Below, in pieces: positions 31,625 to 42,704 of a stretch of 64,000 nucleotides of DNA. The notes beneath the pieces are model-generated. The model did no database searches, was not told where the DNA came from, and saw only the letters and a list, made by a program, of their open reading frames with translations. The position numbers and the translations under genes are program-made. Source of the stretch: Marchantia polymorpha subsp. ruderalis (taxonomy: Eukaryota > Streptophyta > Marchantiopsida > Marchantiales > Marchantiaceae); NCBI GenBank assembly GCA_037833965.1, contig AP031356.1, positions 14,592,501 to 14,656,500 of the forward strand. The letters run 5' to 3'. Positions within the stretch are counted from its first letter, which is position 1. Every line of letters starts with the position of its first letter.

Positions 31625-34600
31625 CTACACGCCTGCACGGAACCACGCTACACTACACTCCGCGGAACCTGTACTACGTCTCCTGCGCGGCCGACTGCCG
31701 CGCACCATCTCCCTACCCTGCCACTCTTCCGCTCGACTGCGCAGTCCCAACCTCTGCAACGCCGCAGACACCTCCCCCTCGAGGGCGGACATGGTATCCT
31801 GTGCCTTCGACAGAAAGGCTTCGAGCTTCTTCGCTACCTTCCGCCGACTCCTTCTGTCGCCTGACAACAACCCGGCTGCGCGCAGCTCAAACTCACGCAG
31901 TGTGAGTTTCTCCTGCGCCTTCACTTCCCAGTGGGCGTAGCCCTTGAGACAGTGGGCGACTCGCCTCGCCGTCTCCACCTTCGTGCGATCCGCCTCCTTC
32001 CTGCGATCCTCTTCGATCATCACTAATTGCGATTCGGCTTCAGCACGTTGCGCTCTCAATTCGCCACACTCTGACTGTAACCTGCGGATTAACTCTTCAT
32101 CCGCCTGCCGTGCGAGCTGACATTGTTCCAACAACCGCGTCTGTCGCACGAGCTCCTCTGACAAAATCCGATTCTGGGCCTGCTCAGAGTTGAGTGCTTC
32201 CTTGACCTTCACCTGCTCCTTGGTGAGCTCGCCCAGTTTCTCATCCTTCATCTTCTCGGTGTGCTTGTAGAACTTCTGATTAAGCTTGTACTGACCCCAC
32301 AAGCACTCATGCTTCTCCTTCAAGTCCCTCAACTCCTGGTCCACTCTAGCTAATAGCTTGCTGGTGTGGACTTTAGTGCGAGTCCGCCTGCGCACTAACT
32401 CGATGTAAGATCCCGGCTGAAGTGGGTCGGCGTATTTATCGACCTTGCGATCCAAGTACCGCAGCAACGGAATCACCTGCTCAGAGAGCGCCGCCGCCGG
32501 CGCTCCAACAATTTCCTCCTCCTCCTCCTCGGTGTCTTCTGCTCCTGACATTTCTTCCGTGGAGCCTCCGTCGTCATCATCCGAGTGGAGAATTTCAGTC
32601 GCCATTGATTGCGTCGGCGACTGCCCCGAGTGGGGCTGCACGTCGTCGACGTGTGCTGCCTGCGAAGGCACGGCTGCAGCCTCGCTGCTCGTCGCCAAAA
32701 TGTCTAAGGCGGAAGGCGAATGTACCCGAGCGGCATCCCCGTCGCTCGCTTGTTGATTGCCTACCGCGTTCTCTCTGTCGCCGTCGTCCGCCGCCGAAGG
32801 CGATTGAGCGGAGGGTGGCTGCGCGGGGTTGGATTGCGCATCGCGCATCGAGATTTCATCCCGCGGACAGTCACTCCGCTCCTCCGTCTGCTGCTCCCTT
32901 GATCGGTCCGTGGGGGCTGTGCCCGGCCCGTGCGCAGGCGCATTTGCCGGCGCCTTGTCCGCCGCAGGCGTAGCGCCGCGGACATCTATCGCCGAAGGCG
33001 ACATGGCCGGGGGCCGCACGCCCGATGTTCCTTGGCCTATAGGCCCTACCGCCGAAGGCGCATCTATCGGCGGACTTCCCGCCGATGGTGCGGCCTCCGC
33101 ACGCTCTCTGCTCGTATCTCCTCGGCTCGAAGGCCCTGGCGCCGAAGGCGCAAATTGCGGCGCGTGGTGCGCCGGAGGGTCTGGCCCCGAGGGCCGGTGT
33201 CCCGTAGGCGGTTCTTCCGCCGGCTCCTTCCCCTTCCTACGTTGGAACGGGGGTGATTCTTGCCTGTGCACAGGCGGCACGTGTGGAGGTGTCCGGTGCA
33301 CAGGCGACCTGTGCACAGGTGAGCGCCTGTGCACAGGCGGACTGCTCCTTCCCACGCGTAAGCGTAGATCCACGTCCACTTGTGTTCGCCGGTCCGCGGA
33401 GGCTCGTCCGTCCGCGGAGGTTCGCCTGTGCGCAAACGGAACATCTGTCCGCATCGCACGTGGTAACTCCGGAGGCCCTTGGCCCGTAGGCGGCCTCTCT
33501 CCCGACGAGGTTGCAGCGTGGCCCGTTGCTCCTGCGGTCGTCCGCGCTTCCTCTCGCCTCTCTGGCGACGCACTTCCTATCTCCGTCGCAATCGTCGCCG
33601 TGTCCGCACTGTCAGCTGGTAACACCAGTCTGCGTGCCTTCTGCTTCGGCCGGCTGTATGGCTCGCACAGCGGCCGCGGTCGAATGGGAGCAAAGGGTTC
33701 TTGATGCTGCTCCTCTTCAGACTCTTCCCTCCATCGCCGCTTCCGCGGCACTCGCGCTGCAGGGGTGTGTCTCCCTTCGTCCCTCCGTCTTGACGGGGTA
33801 GAAGTCGGTGACTCCTCTGCATCAGTGTCGACCTCGTTCTCCCGCACATACTTCCCGGGATGGTCGATGGACAATGGCGGAAAATGTTCAAGCTTCGCCG
33901 CTGTCAAACAATTCCGCTGTCGATAAAAATTGATGAGGAAAGGAGAAAGATGGTTTAGAGTTCCCCCTTTCTCCTCAAACGCGTGCTGTCGCATCACCCT
34001 GTGCAGGATGCTCGCCCAGTGAATTGGAGTTCCCTCGATGACGCATTCCACAAAAGAGACCTGCCACAATGTGATGTAGCAAGCGCGGTGCGGCTGCAGT
34101 AATTGCATCAGCGCCGCGGACAAAGTCCGGCGAAATCGATCCTTGTAATCACGGGTCCTGTACCCATTCTTGGTAGACCTCCCGGTCTTGAACAGCTCCA
34201 CAAATTGCGCCTCTTCTTGTTTGGTCACCTTGATGCTCTCACTGTCGAAAAGGAGATGCCCTGGCATGCCAGCACATCTTCCCAACGCCTGCGCCCAATC
34301 TTGGACTGTCCACCGGTCAACATGCGGACGCAATCCGCGCGAGGGTGGTCCCTGTGGCTCTAGCCACTCGCGCACCATATTCGCACAGATGTTATTCCAT
34401 CCCCATAGCAAGAAATCAAGCTTTCTTGCTATTAAGCGCTCCTCAAAAGCGCGCAGCCCGTTCTGCGGCAGGCGAAGTGGCACCATCCGCAATCTGCTCG
34501 GTCTCGTCATTGCGTTCCTGGGGTTCGCTCGCCCGCTCATTCTACTTCCGCACCGCCCGTGCTTCTTTCTCTCTCGGCAAACTCTAATCGCTCTCAATTC

Positions 34601-34762
34601 CAAATCACGCGCACTCACTTCTCCCTCAATCAACAAGAAATCTCCTGTGTGACGACGTCGAGAATGTTCCGCAGCCAGCAGATGGATGCGCGCAGCGCGC
34701 ACAAGAGATTGGAATCGCGAATTCAAGAATGGGACGTTCTCCGCCGCCCGGTCGAAGGTCAT
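31625..34762 (-). CDS. LTR-encoded ORF of element B 5' LTR (1045 aa)
   Basis: Uninterrupted from ATG 34762 to the stop shared with the other copies. It is very close to the 3' LTR copy (15016-18183), with a few substitutions (for example NNICAN for NYICAN, AAKLEHF for AAELEHF, GREMVRG for GRELVRG) and two fewer HRSPV units. It has the same N-terminal globular block, proline-rich region, acidic run and coiled coil. In the 5' LTR it lies upstream of the transcription start, so the element's own transcript would not carry this copy, only the 3' LTR one. Function unknown. Confidence 0.75.
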   Translation of the reverse strand: MTFDRAAENVPFLNSRFQSLVRAARIHLLAAEHSRRRHTGDFLLIEGEVSARDLELRAIRVCRERKKHGRCGSRMSGRANPRNAMTRPSRLRMVPLRLPQNGLRAFEERLIARKLDFLLWGWNNICANMVREWLEPQGPPSRGLRPHVDRWTVQDWAQALGRCAGMPGHLLFDSESIKVTKQEEAQFVELFKTGRSTKNGYRTRDYKDRFRRTLSAALMQLLQPHRACYITLWQVSFVECVIEGTPIHWASILHRVMRQHAFEEKGGTLNHLSPFLINFYRQRNCLTAAKLEHFPPLSIDHPGKYVRENEVDTDAEESPTSTPSRRRDEGRHTPAARVPRKRRWREESEEEQHQEPFAPIRPRPLCEPYSRPKQKARRLVLPADSADTATIATEIGSASPERREEARTTAGATGHAATSSGERPPTGQGPPELPRAMRTDVPFAHRRTSADGRASADRRTQVDVDLRLRVGRSSPPVHRRSPVHRSPVHRTPPHVPPVHRQESPPFQRRKGKEPAEEPPTGHRPSGPDPPAHHAPQFAPSAPGPSSRGDTSRERAEAAPSAGSPPIDAPSAVGPIGQGTSGVRPPAMSPSAIDVRGATPAADKAPANAPAHGPGTAPTDRSREQQTEERSDCPRDEISMRDAQSNPAQPPSAQSPSAADDGDRENAVGNQQASDGDAARVHSPSALDILATSSEAAAVPSQAAHVDDVQPHSGQSPTQSMATEILHSDDDDGGSTEEMSGAEDTEEEEEEIVGAPAAALSEQVIPLLRYLDRKVDKYADPLQPGSYIELVRRRTRTKVHTSKLLARVDQELRDLKEKHECLWGQYKLNQKFYKHTEKMKDEKLGELTKEQVKVKEALNSEQAQNRILSEELVRQTRLLEQCQLARQADEELIRRLQSECGELRAQRAEAESQLVMIEEDRRKEADRTKVETARRVAHCLKGYAHWEVKAQEKLTLREFELRAAGLLSGDRRSRRKVAKKLEAFLSKAQDTMSALEGEVSAALQRLGLRSRAEEWQGREMVRGSRPRRRRSTGSAECSVAWFRAGV

Positions 34763-36502
34763 GGTCGGCTCTTGGTCGTGAAGAACGTCTCACTTGATGG
34801 CCACGCCGGCTGTACGCTGGAACGGTCTTCGCTCTCACGCGCGGCTTCACGCTCCGCCGTCGTCGATTAAACTCTCACGCTCGAATTGGCGGATTTGAAC
34901 TCCGCGAGCGTGTCACCCTGCGGACATGGGGGCGTAGCGCTGAAGGCGAGTTTTCCGCCTTGCGCGGTACACTTGTTCGTACCGTCCCTCGGCCAATCTC
35001 CCTCTGCCTTGACGCGTGTGTCCGCATGTCGGACAAAAATTCAACTCCTGCCTGTGCGCAGGCAGGAGCCTCGGCGGATTCTCCGCCGGCGCGGAACTTG
35101 AACATCCTCCTGTGCACAGGCGTTCGCCTGTGCGCAGGCGAATTCCGTCCGCGGCGCTGCGCTGGCGCGGAAGGCGTTGACCGTGGTCAGCCGTTTCCGT
35201 CCAGTCTGTCCGTTCCTGGTCTCTCCGTCGGCGCTTCCGCCGCCGCAACTCCGTCCGTCCAAGAGCGCATCCACCCGTGCCGTCCGCATGGTCCGTACCG
35301 ATTGGATTACTCTGGCGGCTCCTCCGACATACGCGGCGCGGCGCTGGCGCGGAAGGCGCCGTACACTTTCTACCTCACAAGGCGCATTTCTAGGGCCCAA
35401 GGCGGATTTCCCGCCGACGCCAAAGTGCCTGTGCACAGGCGTACTCCTGTGCGTAGGCGGACTTCGCGCCTTCCCTAACCCTACTTCGCCTGTGCACAGG
35501 CAAACGCCTTCGTCCGTGCATAGGACAAAACTTGATTCCTCCTTCCGCGTAGGCGGAATTCGCGCCGGTGGCGAACTCCTTCCGCCGTAGGCGACCGCCT
35601 CCGTTTCTTCCAGTAGCGATAACTCCCTAAGTCCTCATCCGTTCCAAGCGTTCTTGGGCTCGTTGGAATCAGCGCGTCGAGTTCTTTCCAACGGGATCCT
35701 AACTTGGTCAAGACGCCTGAGGGTTGACCTAATTATGGGTTTCCCTACAGCCGCGGACGCAACCTCCGAAGGCGGGTTTTGCGCCTTGCGCCGTAGAGAT
35801 CCTAACTGCGGAGCTCGCAGGGAGGATGGTGCCTGTCCTTACTGCGGCACCCCAAATCCCAGATTCTACAAGATCCCTCGAGAATCCCCGCGATCTTCCG
35901 GATTCACTCTGTTTTGATGTACCGAAGGCTGTTTACAATGCTGCCAGGGTACAGTTTTCCAAAAATGTTTTAATTTCCTCAAAATTGCCAAAAGTGGGGT
36001 ACCACAATCCCTCATAACTTTCTCAATTCGCAACGCCTCGACTTAGTTAGGGCCTCGTTTGAAAGACCTTGACGCGCTGATTCCAATGAGCCCAAGAACG
36101 GCAAGAACGGATGAGGACTTTGGGAGTTATGAAGGTTGTAAGATACTCGGCTTTCCGCCTACGCCCAGGCAAAGAAAGTTTTGTCCTGTGCGCGGACGAA
36201 AGAAGTTCGCCTGCGCACAGGCGAAATAGGGTTTTGACGTAGGCGCGAAGTTCGCCTACGCATAGTCGTTCGCCTGTGCACAGGCGCTTCGGCGTCGGCG
36301 GGAAATCCGCCTTCGGCCCTAGAAATGCGCCTTCGGGGTTGGAACTTGTACGGCGCCAGCGCAACAGCGCGGAAGGATGCGGACGCCTGTGGATAGGCGG
36401 ACGGCCTATGCACAGGCGGACGGCCTGTGGATGGACGGCCTGCGGGTAGGACGCGGACGCTTGCAGATAGGCGAACGCCTTCGGCGGAAGAGTAAAAACC
36501 GT

Positions 36503-36622
36503 CATAACTTTCTCAATTCTTAACGGTTTGACTTAGTTAGGGTCTTGTTGGAAAGAGCTTGCAACGCTTGTTCTAACAAGAGCAAGAACTCTTGGAACGG
36601 ATAAGGCATCACTGAGTTATGA
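36503..36622 (+). repeat. 120-base module with inverted ends
   Basis: The clearest copy of a module seen about ten times in the LTRs (3571, 4258, 7028, 8460, 20740, 36012, 36503, 47392, 50220, 61417; minus strand near 38230-38120). It begins CATAACT and ends AGTTATG, and carries an inner CTTGTT/AACAAG hairpin. Other copies have CTCGTT/AACGAG at the same place. Confidence 0.75.
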
Positions 36623-36966
36623 GCGTCGAAAGCGGTTGTCATGGTTAGGAGAGAGGCCTTCGGCGTTAACATATAGAGGAGCCTTCGGCGTTAACAGTTA
36701 GAGGGGCCTTCGGCCCAAGGCGGCCTGCGAGTAGGCGGCTTGCGTGTAGGACGCGTGGGACCCACAGTCCTCGGATTTTGGAGAAGGAATTTTGGCCTAG
36801 GTTTAGAGATCTTGCGGGGCCCATATCTTTGCGATGGACGGTCGGATGGATCTGAAATTTTGTGGGGCCGTTGATCTCGGCCGGCCACGCATGCCTGCAA
36901 ATTTTTAGCCTCGGATCTTGGATGGGAAGGCGCTGGCGGCTCTGTACAGTAGGCTTAGGATTCAGA

Positions 36967-36989
36967 TTTAGGGTTAGGGTTAGGGTTAG
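36967..36989 (+). repeat. Telomere-like TTAGGG tract
   Basis: Three to four TTAGGG units inside the LTR, also present in the other subfamily 3 LTR. It is not a telomere. Confidence 0.8.
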
Positions 36990-37100
36990 ATTTAGATTGT
37001 AAGTTAGAGGGGAAGGCAACCGCCGACTCCTCAGGTGTAGGATCTGTTGCGGCTCGCACCACGGCGTAGTGCAGTGTAGTGCTAGTTAGGACTTAGAAGG

Positions 37101-37129
37101 TATAAAATAGTTCAAGGCGTTTTGCCTTG
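37101..37129 (+). promoter_or_regulatory. LTR TATA box and hairpin (subfamily 3)
   Basis: TATAAAATA, then the stem CAAGGC/GCCTTG with loop GTTTT. The second base pair is A-T here and C-G in the subfamily 1 LTRs, so pairing is kept. Confidence 0.65.
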
Positions 37130-38082
37130 GGTTCTTTCCCAAATTCAGAAGTGAAGATGAGGAACTCATCTTCTCTGCGTGTTTGTGTCCTTAGTTCTGT
37201 CACCACGCAAGAGGAGCTACAACTTGGCGTTCCGCATTTTGTAGCTGGAGGTCTCCGGCCGAACGTTCAGAGCTAGTACATTGGTTAGAGACTTGAGTAG
37301 TTCGGATCTACACATGCGGGTGATTGCCGATGCTCAGAGCCAGTGACTAGTTAGATACTTGAATAGTTTCGCCCCTACACCTTCAAGTGTCTGTTCCTGA
37401 TTGTACTCCTTTGGGATTTTTATCTTGAATGCCAAAGTGAAGTTTTGTTACTTCGTGTAAGCCTTGGTCGTAAATTCAGGTTACGCTGCAGCAGGTGCCT
37501 TCAGGGTAACCCTTGTAGTAGTTCTGGGAATGACAAGTGCGTGAGAATTCAAACTCTTCAATAGATTGTTATGGTGTGTTACTGGAATGTTTCTCAGTGA
37601 GTTCTTCAGTGCGGACCTGTGTTCTCTGCGCGTTTTGTGAGCCGAGAGTGTTGTTCACCGCGTATGACTGACTTCGATCCGAAGTAGGTAGTCCAAACCG
37701 GGTTTCCTACGCTAGCAGCAAGCTAGTGGAAGTGTTGTAAAAGCCGGAGTTGGGAGTCACTACCCGCAGCTTCGTTGAGTGTACTCTTGAGAGACTTTCC
37801 CCCCTGAAATCTGGAGTAGAGGTCCTAACGGATCTCTGGGTTGTGTTTCTGTAGTTTCAGGTGTGTGTGTGTGTGTGTGTGTGTTACGCTGCACTGTGCA
37901 ACCTCCGAGTGCGCTCCGAGTGGACACTTGCAGTATTTCTGGGAGTGACAGTCGCCTGAGAATTCAAACTCCTCAATAGTCTGTTAAAACGTGACACTTT
38001 GTACCCTGTGTGTTCCTCTGTCCCTGTGGGTTCGACCTTTCTACCACTATATTGCAGTTTTAGCCTTTAGTGGGTTATTACA

Positions 38083-38519
38083 GCATATGAACAAACTTTC
38101 CTCGCCTACTCGTAGGCGAGAAGCTGAGTGTCTTGCGACCTTCATAACTCCTGGAATCCTTCTCCGTTCGTGGCGTTCTTGGGCTTGTTAGAATCAACGC
38201 GTTGAGCTCTTTTCAACAAGACCCTAACCAAGTCAAGGCGTTTGGGAATCAACCAGGTTCTGAAGGATTCCTCTAGCGCCGAAGGCGGATTTTGCGCCTT
38301 GCGCCGAAGGGGTTATTCCTTGAGAGCCCGCATATAGGGTGGTGTCTGTCCCCGACGTTGCACCCAACTCCTGGATTCTACGAGTTCTCTCGAGATTCTC
38401 TGCGATCTTCCAATTTCACTTTATTTTGATGCACCGAGGGCTATTTACACTACTGCCACGGTGCAGTTTTCCAAAAAATGTTTTAATTTCCTCAAAAATA
38501 CCAAAAGTGGGGTTCCACA
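38083..38519 (-). mobile_element. LTR of subfamily 2, minus strand, 5' end
   Basis: The start of U3 of the minus-strand subfamily 2 LTR, with edge TGTGGAACCCC at 38519 (minus strand). It contains a degenerate 120-base module. Adding the segments 1-3350, 5769-6811 and this one to the missing left end gives about 5.2 kb. It abuts a + LTR at 38520. A target duplication would be GCGGA if the insertion is clean, but the partner copy is outside the window. Confidence 0.8.
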
Positions 38520-38615
38520 GGCGGAGCGTGAAGCTGCGCGTGAGAGAGGAAGCCGTTATAGCGCGGAGCCGGCGCGGCCATCAAGTGATTCGACCTTCAC
38601 GACTGAGAGCCGACC

Positions 38616-41600
38616 ATGACCTTCAACAAGGAGACAGAGGATGCCCCATTCTTGAATTCGCGATTTCACTTTCTAGTGCGAGCTGCGCGCGTCCACCTGC
38701 TAGTTGTTGGACACTCTAGACATCGCCGCGCGGAGAATTACTCGGTGGCTGAGAGAGAATTGAGTGCGCGAGAATGGGAATTGAGAGAAATTAGAGTTTG
38801 CAGAGGAGGCAGAAGCGCGAGCAAGAAGCTCGAGCAGAGCAGAGAGAAAGTTGCTGCGCAAGCTAATTTCAAGAACGCAATGTTGAAGTTGAACAGGTTG
38901 CGGATGATGCCACTCCGGCTTCCACAGAACGGGTTGCGTGCTTTTGAGGAACGGCTGGTTGCAAGAAAACTCGAGTTCTTGCTGTGGGGATGGAATTACG
39001 TGTGTGTGGACATGGTGCGCGAATGGTTGGACGCGGAGCGACAACCTACGCGCGGATTGCGTCCGCACGTAGATAGGTGGACCGTCCATGATTGGGCACA
39101 GGCATTGGGGAGGTGTGCCGGCAACGACGGGTACCTCCTATTTGATAGTGAGAGCGTCAAGGTGTCGAAGCAGGACGAAGCGCAATTCGTGGAAATGTTC
39201 AAGCGGGGGAGGTCTTCCAAGAACGGGTACAAGACCCGTGACTACAAAGATCGTTTCCGCAGGACTGAAGCGGCGGCGCTGCTGCAATTGTTGCAGCCGC
39301 ACCGCACTTCGTACATCACTTTGTGGCAGGTGTCTTTTGTAGAGCTCACATTAGCCAGAGCTCCAGTTCACTGGGCGCGCATCCTACATAGGGTGGTGCG
39401 ACAGCACGCATATGAGGAGAAAGGAGGAACCCTCAATCACCTCTCCTCTTTCTTGATAAACTTTTAACGACAGAGGAATTGTTTGACCGCGGCGGAGCTC
39501 GCTCGTTTTCCGCCATTGTCCGTCGACCATCCCGGGAAGTATGTGCGGGATAACGAAGTCGACACCGACACAGAGGATTCACCAACTTCCACTCCATCGA
39601 CTCAGCGGGACGAGGGAAGAAACACACCCGCAGCAATAGTGCCGCGGAAACGAAGATGGAGAGAGGAACCGGAGGAGGAGCAACATCGAGAACCCACTGC
39701 TCCCATACGACAGCGGCCACTGCACGAAGTGTGCAGCCGGCCGAAGCAAAAGGCGCGCAGGCTTGTGTTACTAGCCAGCAGCGCGGAAACGGCGACGATC
39801 GCCACGGAGAAGGGAAGTGCGTCCCCGGAGAAGGATGGGAATGCGCGGACGTCCGCAGGAGCGGTGGACCATGCTACGCCTCCGGCGGACGAGAGACGGC
39901 CTTCGGGTCAGGAGTTACTACGTGCGGTGCAGACGAGTGTGTCGCCTAGGCACAGGCGACTCCCTGTGGATAGGCGACCTCTTGCAGACGTGGACCTCTG
40001 CCTACGCGTAGGCAGAGAAAGTTCGCCTACGCACAGGCGGCCGCCTACGAGTAGGCAGGATTCACCCCCGGTACAGCGTAGGAGGAGGAAGGAGCCGGCG
40101 GAAGATCCGCCTTCGGGTCAAGGGCCTTCGGGGCAAGGCCCTCCGGCGTACAACGCGCCGAGATTTGCGCCTTCGGCGCCAGGGCCTTCGGGCCAACAAG
40201 TTACAAGCAGACAGCGTGCGGAGGGCGCACCTTTGACGGGGAATCCGCCGGAAGATGCGCCTTCGGCGGAAGGGCCTTTGGGCCAGGGTACATCGGGCGG
40301 GCGGCCTTCGGCTCTATCACCTTCGGCGGTAGACGCCTTCGGCGCTGCGCCTGCGGCGGATAATGCGCCGGGAATTGGGCCTACGCGTAGGCCGGACGCA
40401 TCCCCCGCGCAGGACCGATTGAGGGAGCAGGACCGAACGGAGGAGCGGATTGTCTGTCCGCGGGATGAAATTCGCGTGCGCGACGCACAATTGCACCCCG
40501 CGCAGTCACATTCCGCGCGATCACCTTCGGCGGCGGACGCCGGCGGCGAAGGAGTGACGATCGACGCATGGCAGGCGGATGATGGGGATGTGGCACGGCC
40601 GCATTCACCCACCGTCTTGGACATTTTAGCAGGGAGCAGCGAAGCTGCAGGAGTGCCATCGGCGGCAGAACCCGCAAACCCCACGCAGCCCCACTCGGGC
40701 CAGTCGCCAACGCAATCAATGGCGACCGAAATCCTTCCTTCGGATGATGACGAAGGAGGATCCACGGAATTAGTGTCGGGATCGGGAGACACTAAGGAGG
40801 AGGAGGAAGAAATCGTTGATGCGCCGGCGGCGGCACTCTGTGAGCAGGTAGTACCTCTGCTGAGGTACTTGATCGCAAAATCGATAAATACGCGGATCCG
40901 CGCCAGCCTGGGTCTTACGTCGAGTTAGTGCTCAGGCGAACTCGCACTAAAGTCCACACCAGCAAGCTGCTAGCTCGGGTGGACAGGGAACTTAAGGAGA
41001 TGCGGGAGCAGTATGACTACTTGTGGGGACAGTACAATCTCATTCGGAAGACGCACACCCACTACGACAAGGTGAAGAAGGAGAGACTGGAAGAGCTCAC
41101 TAAGGATCTGGTGAAGACCACGGAAGCACTGATTTCTGAGAAGACTCAGAATCAGGTTCTGTTAGAGGAGCTCGTGCGACAGACGCGGTTGTTGGAGGAG
41201 TGTTAGCTCGCACGACAGGCGGATGAGGATTTAATCCGCAGGCTGCAGTCGGAGTGCGGAGAATTGAGAGCTCAGCGTGCGGAGGCCGAATCGCAGTTGG
41301 TAGTAATTGAAGACGATCGTAGGCGAGAGGCAGATCGCACAAAGGAAGAGATGGCGAGGCGAGTCGCCCACTGTCTCAAGGGCTACGCCCACTGGGAAGT
41401 GGCGGCGCAGGAGAAACTCACACTGCGTGAGTTAGAGCTTCGTGCAGCCGGGTTGGTGGCAGGTGACAGTCGGAGTCGGCGGCGGGTAGCGAAGAAGCTG
41501 GATTCTTTTCTATCGAAGGCGCGGGATACCATGTCCACCCTTGAGACGGAGGTTTCCGCGGTGCTGCAACGTTTTGGACTGCGCAGTCGAGCTGAAGACT

Positions 41601-41698
41601 GGCAGGGTAGGGAGTTAGTGCGCGGCAGTCCGTCGCGCAGGAGGCGAAGCACAGGTTCCGCGGAGTGTAGTGTAGCGTGGTTCCGTGCCGGCGTGTAG
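38616..41698 (+). pseudogene. LTR-encoded ORF, subfamily 2, nearly complete but broken
   Basis: A recognisable full-length homologue of the 1045-residue LTR ORF (MTFNKETEDAPFLNSRFHFL at the start, SVAWFRAGV at the end). Three lesions are visible: a stop at 39465-39467 (Tyr codon to TAA after LINF), a one-base loss near 40870 after LLRYL, and a stop at 41204-41206 where intact copies have CAG. All domains are present, including the globular block, the proline-rich region with GCCTACGCGTAGGC palindromes, the acidic run and the coiled coil. The divergence from subfamily 1 is spread over the whole protein, which makes the pair useful for testing selection. Confidence 0.88.
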
Positions 41699-41734
41699 CG
41701 TAGTGCAGTGTAGTGCTAGTTAGGACTTAGAAGG

Positions 41735-41763
41735 TATAAAGTAGTTCAAGGCGTCTTGCCTTG
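41735..41763 (+). promoter_or_regulatory. LTR TATA box and hairpin (subfamily 2)
   Basis: TATAAAGTA, then CAAGGC-GTCTT-GCCTTG. It has the same spacing as in the other LTRs. Confidence 0.6.
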
Positions 41764-42704
41764 GGATCTTTCCCAACATCAGAAGTGCAGATCAGGAACT
41801 CATTTTCTCTGCGTGTTTGTGTCCTTAGTTCTGTCACCACGCAAGAGGAGCTACACCTTAGCGATCCGCATTGTGTAGCTGAAGGCCTTCGGCCGAATGT
41901 TCAGAGCTAGTACATTGGTTAGAGACTTGAGTAGTTGGGATCTACACCTGCAGGTGATTGCCGATGCTTAGAGCCAGTGACTAGTTAGATACTTGAATAG
42001 TTTCGCCCCTACACCTTTGAGTGTTTGTTCCTGATTGTACTCCTTCGGGATTTTTCCCCTGAATGCCAAAGTGAAGTTTTGCTACTTCGTGCAAGCCTTG
42101 GTTGTAAATTCAGGTTACGCTGCAGCAGGTGTCTTCAGGGTAACCCTTGTAGTAGTTCTGGGAATGACAAGTGCCTAAGAATTCAAACTCTTCAATAGAC
42201 TATTATGGTGTGTTACTGGAACGTTTCTCAGTGAGTCCTTCCGTGCAGACCTGTGTTCTCTGCGCGTTTTGTGAGTTGAGAGTGTTGTTCACCGCGTATG
42301 AGTGACTTCGATCCGAAGTAGGAAGTCCAATCCGGGTTTCCCACACTAGCAGAAAGCTAGTGGAAGGGTTGTAAAGGCCGGAGTTGGGAGTCACTACCCG
42401 CAGCTTCGCTGAGTGTACTCTTGAGAGACCTTCCCCGTGAAATCTTGAGTAGAGGTCCTAACGGATCTCTGGGTTGTGTTTCTGTAGTTTCAGGTGTGTG
42501 TGTGTGTTACGCTGCATTGTGCGACCTCCGAGTGCGCTCCGAGTGGACACTTGCAGTATTTCTGGGAGTGATAGTCGCATGAGAATTCAAACTCCTCAAT
42601 AGTCTGTTAAACGTGACACTTTGTACCCTGTGTGTTCCTCTGTCCCTGTGGGTTCGACCTTTCTACCACTATATTGCAGTTTTAGCCTTTAGTGGGTTAT
42701 TACA

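Larger units (their letters stand above)
7313..36006 (-). mobile_element. Element B: Ty3/gypsy retrotransposon with giant ORF-bearing LTRs
   Basis: A minus-strand element flanked by the perfect duplication ATCCC (7308-7312 and 36007-36011). Order on the minus strand: 5' LTR 36006-30612, PBS 30589-30572, gag-pro 30525-27695, UAG, pol 27694-25824 and 20439-19465, PPT 19440-19428, 3' LTR 19427-7313. Two later insertions swell it to 28.7 kb: a + LTR at 8182-13545 inside the 3' LTR, and a + solo LTR at 20440-25823 inside integrase. The 3' LTR also has a 1.3 kb tandem duplication. Protease is frameshifted, so the element is no longer autonomous, yet both its LTR ORFs are open. Confidence 0.93.
30612..36006 (-). 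mobile_element. 5' LTR of element B (5395 bases)
   Basis: An intact LTR with ends TGTGGTACCCC/GGGTTATTACA on the minus strand. U3 contains the LTR ORF (31625-34762). TATAAAATA is at 31580-31588 and the CCAGGC-GTTTT-GCCTGG hairpin at 31560-31576. U5 carries a (CA)n tract near 30810-30834. It is next to the outer target duplication ATCCC. Confidence 0.93.
36007..38082 (+). mobile_element. Solo LTR, subfamily 3, right part
   Basis: Completes the LTR begun at 6812, ending GGGTTATTACA and followed by the duplication GCATA. It carries two more copies of the 120-base module (36012-36131, 36503-36622), a TTTAGGG-like tract at 36967-36989, TATAAAATA at 37101-37109 with a CAAGGC/GCCTTG hairpin at 37113-37129, and a (GT)n run near 37860-37884. 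No long ORF is present. Confidence 0.92.
38520..42704 (+). mobile_element. LTR of subfamily 2, plus strand, 5'-truncated by insertion
   Basis: It begins in mid-U3, about 100 bases before the LTR ORF start, and runs to the LTR end GGGTTATTACA at 42704. TATAAAGTA is at 41735-41743 with a CAAGGC-GTCTT-GCCTTG hairpin at 41747-41763. The missing first 1.1 kb should lie left of the window, beyond the minus-strand LTR inserted into it. This is the outermost layer of the nest. Confidence 0.82.

Noticed and set aside
36967-36989. Telomere or telomere-fusion scar
   Set aside because: The tract is only three to four units and sits at the same place in both subfamily 3 LTRs, so it travels with the LTR.
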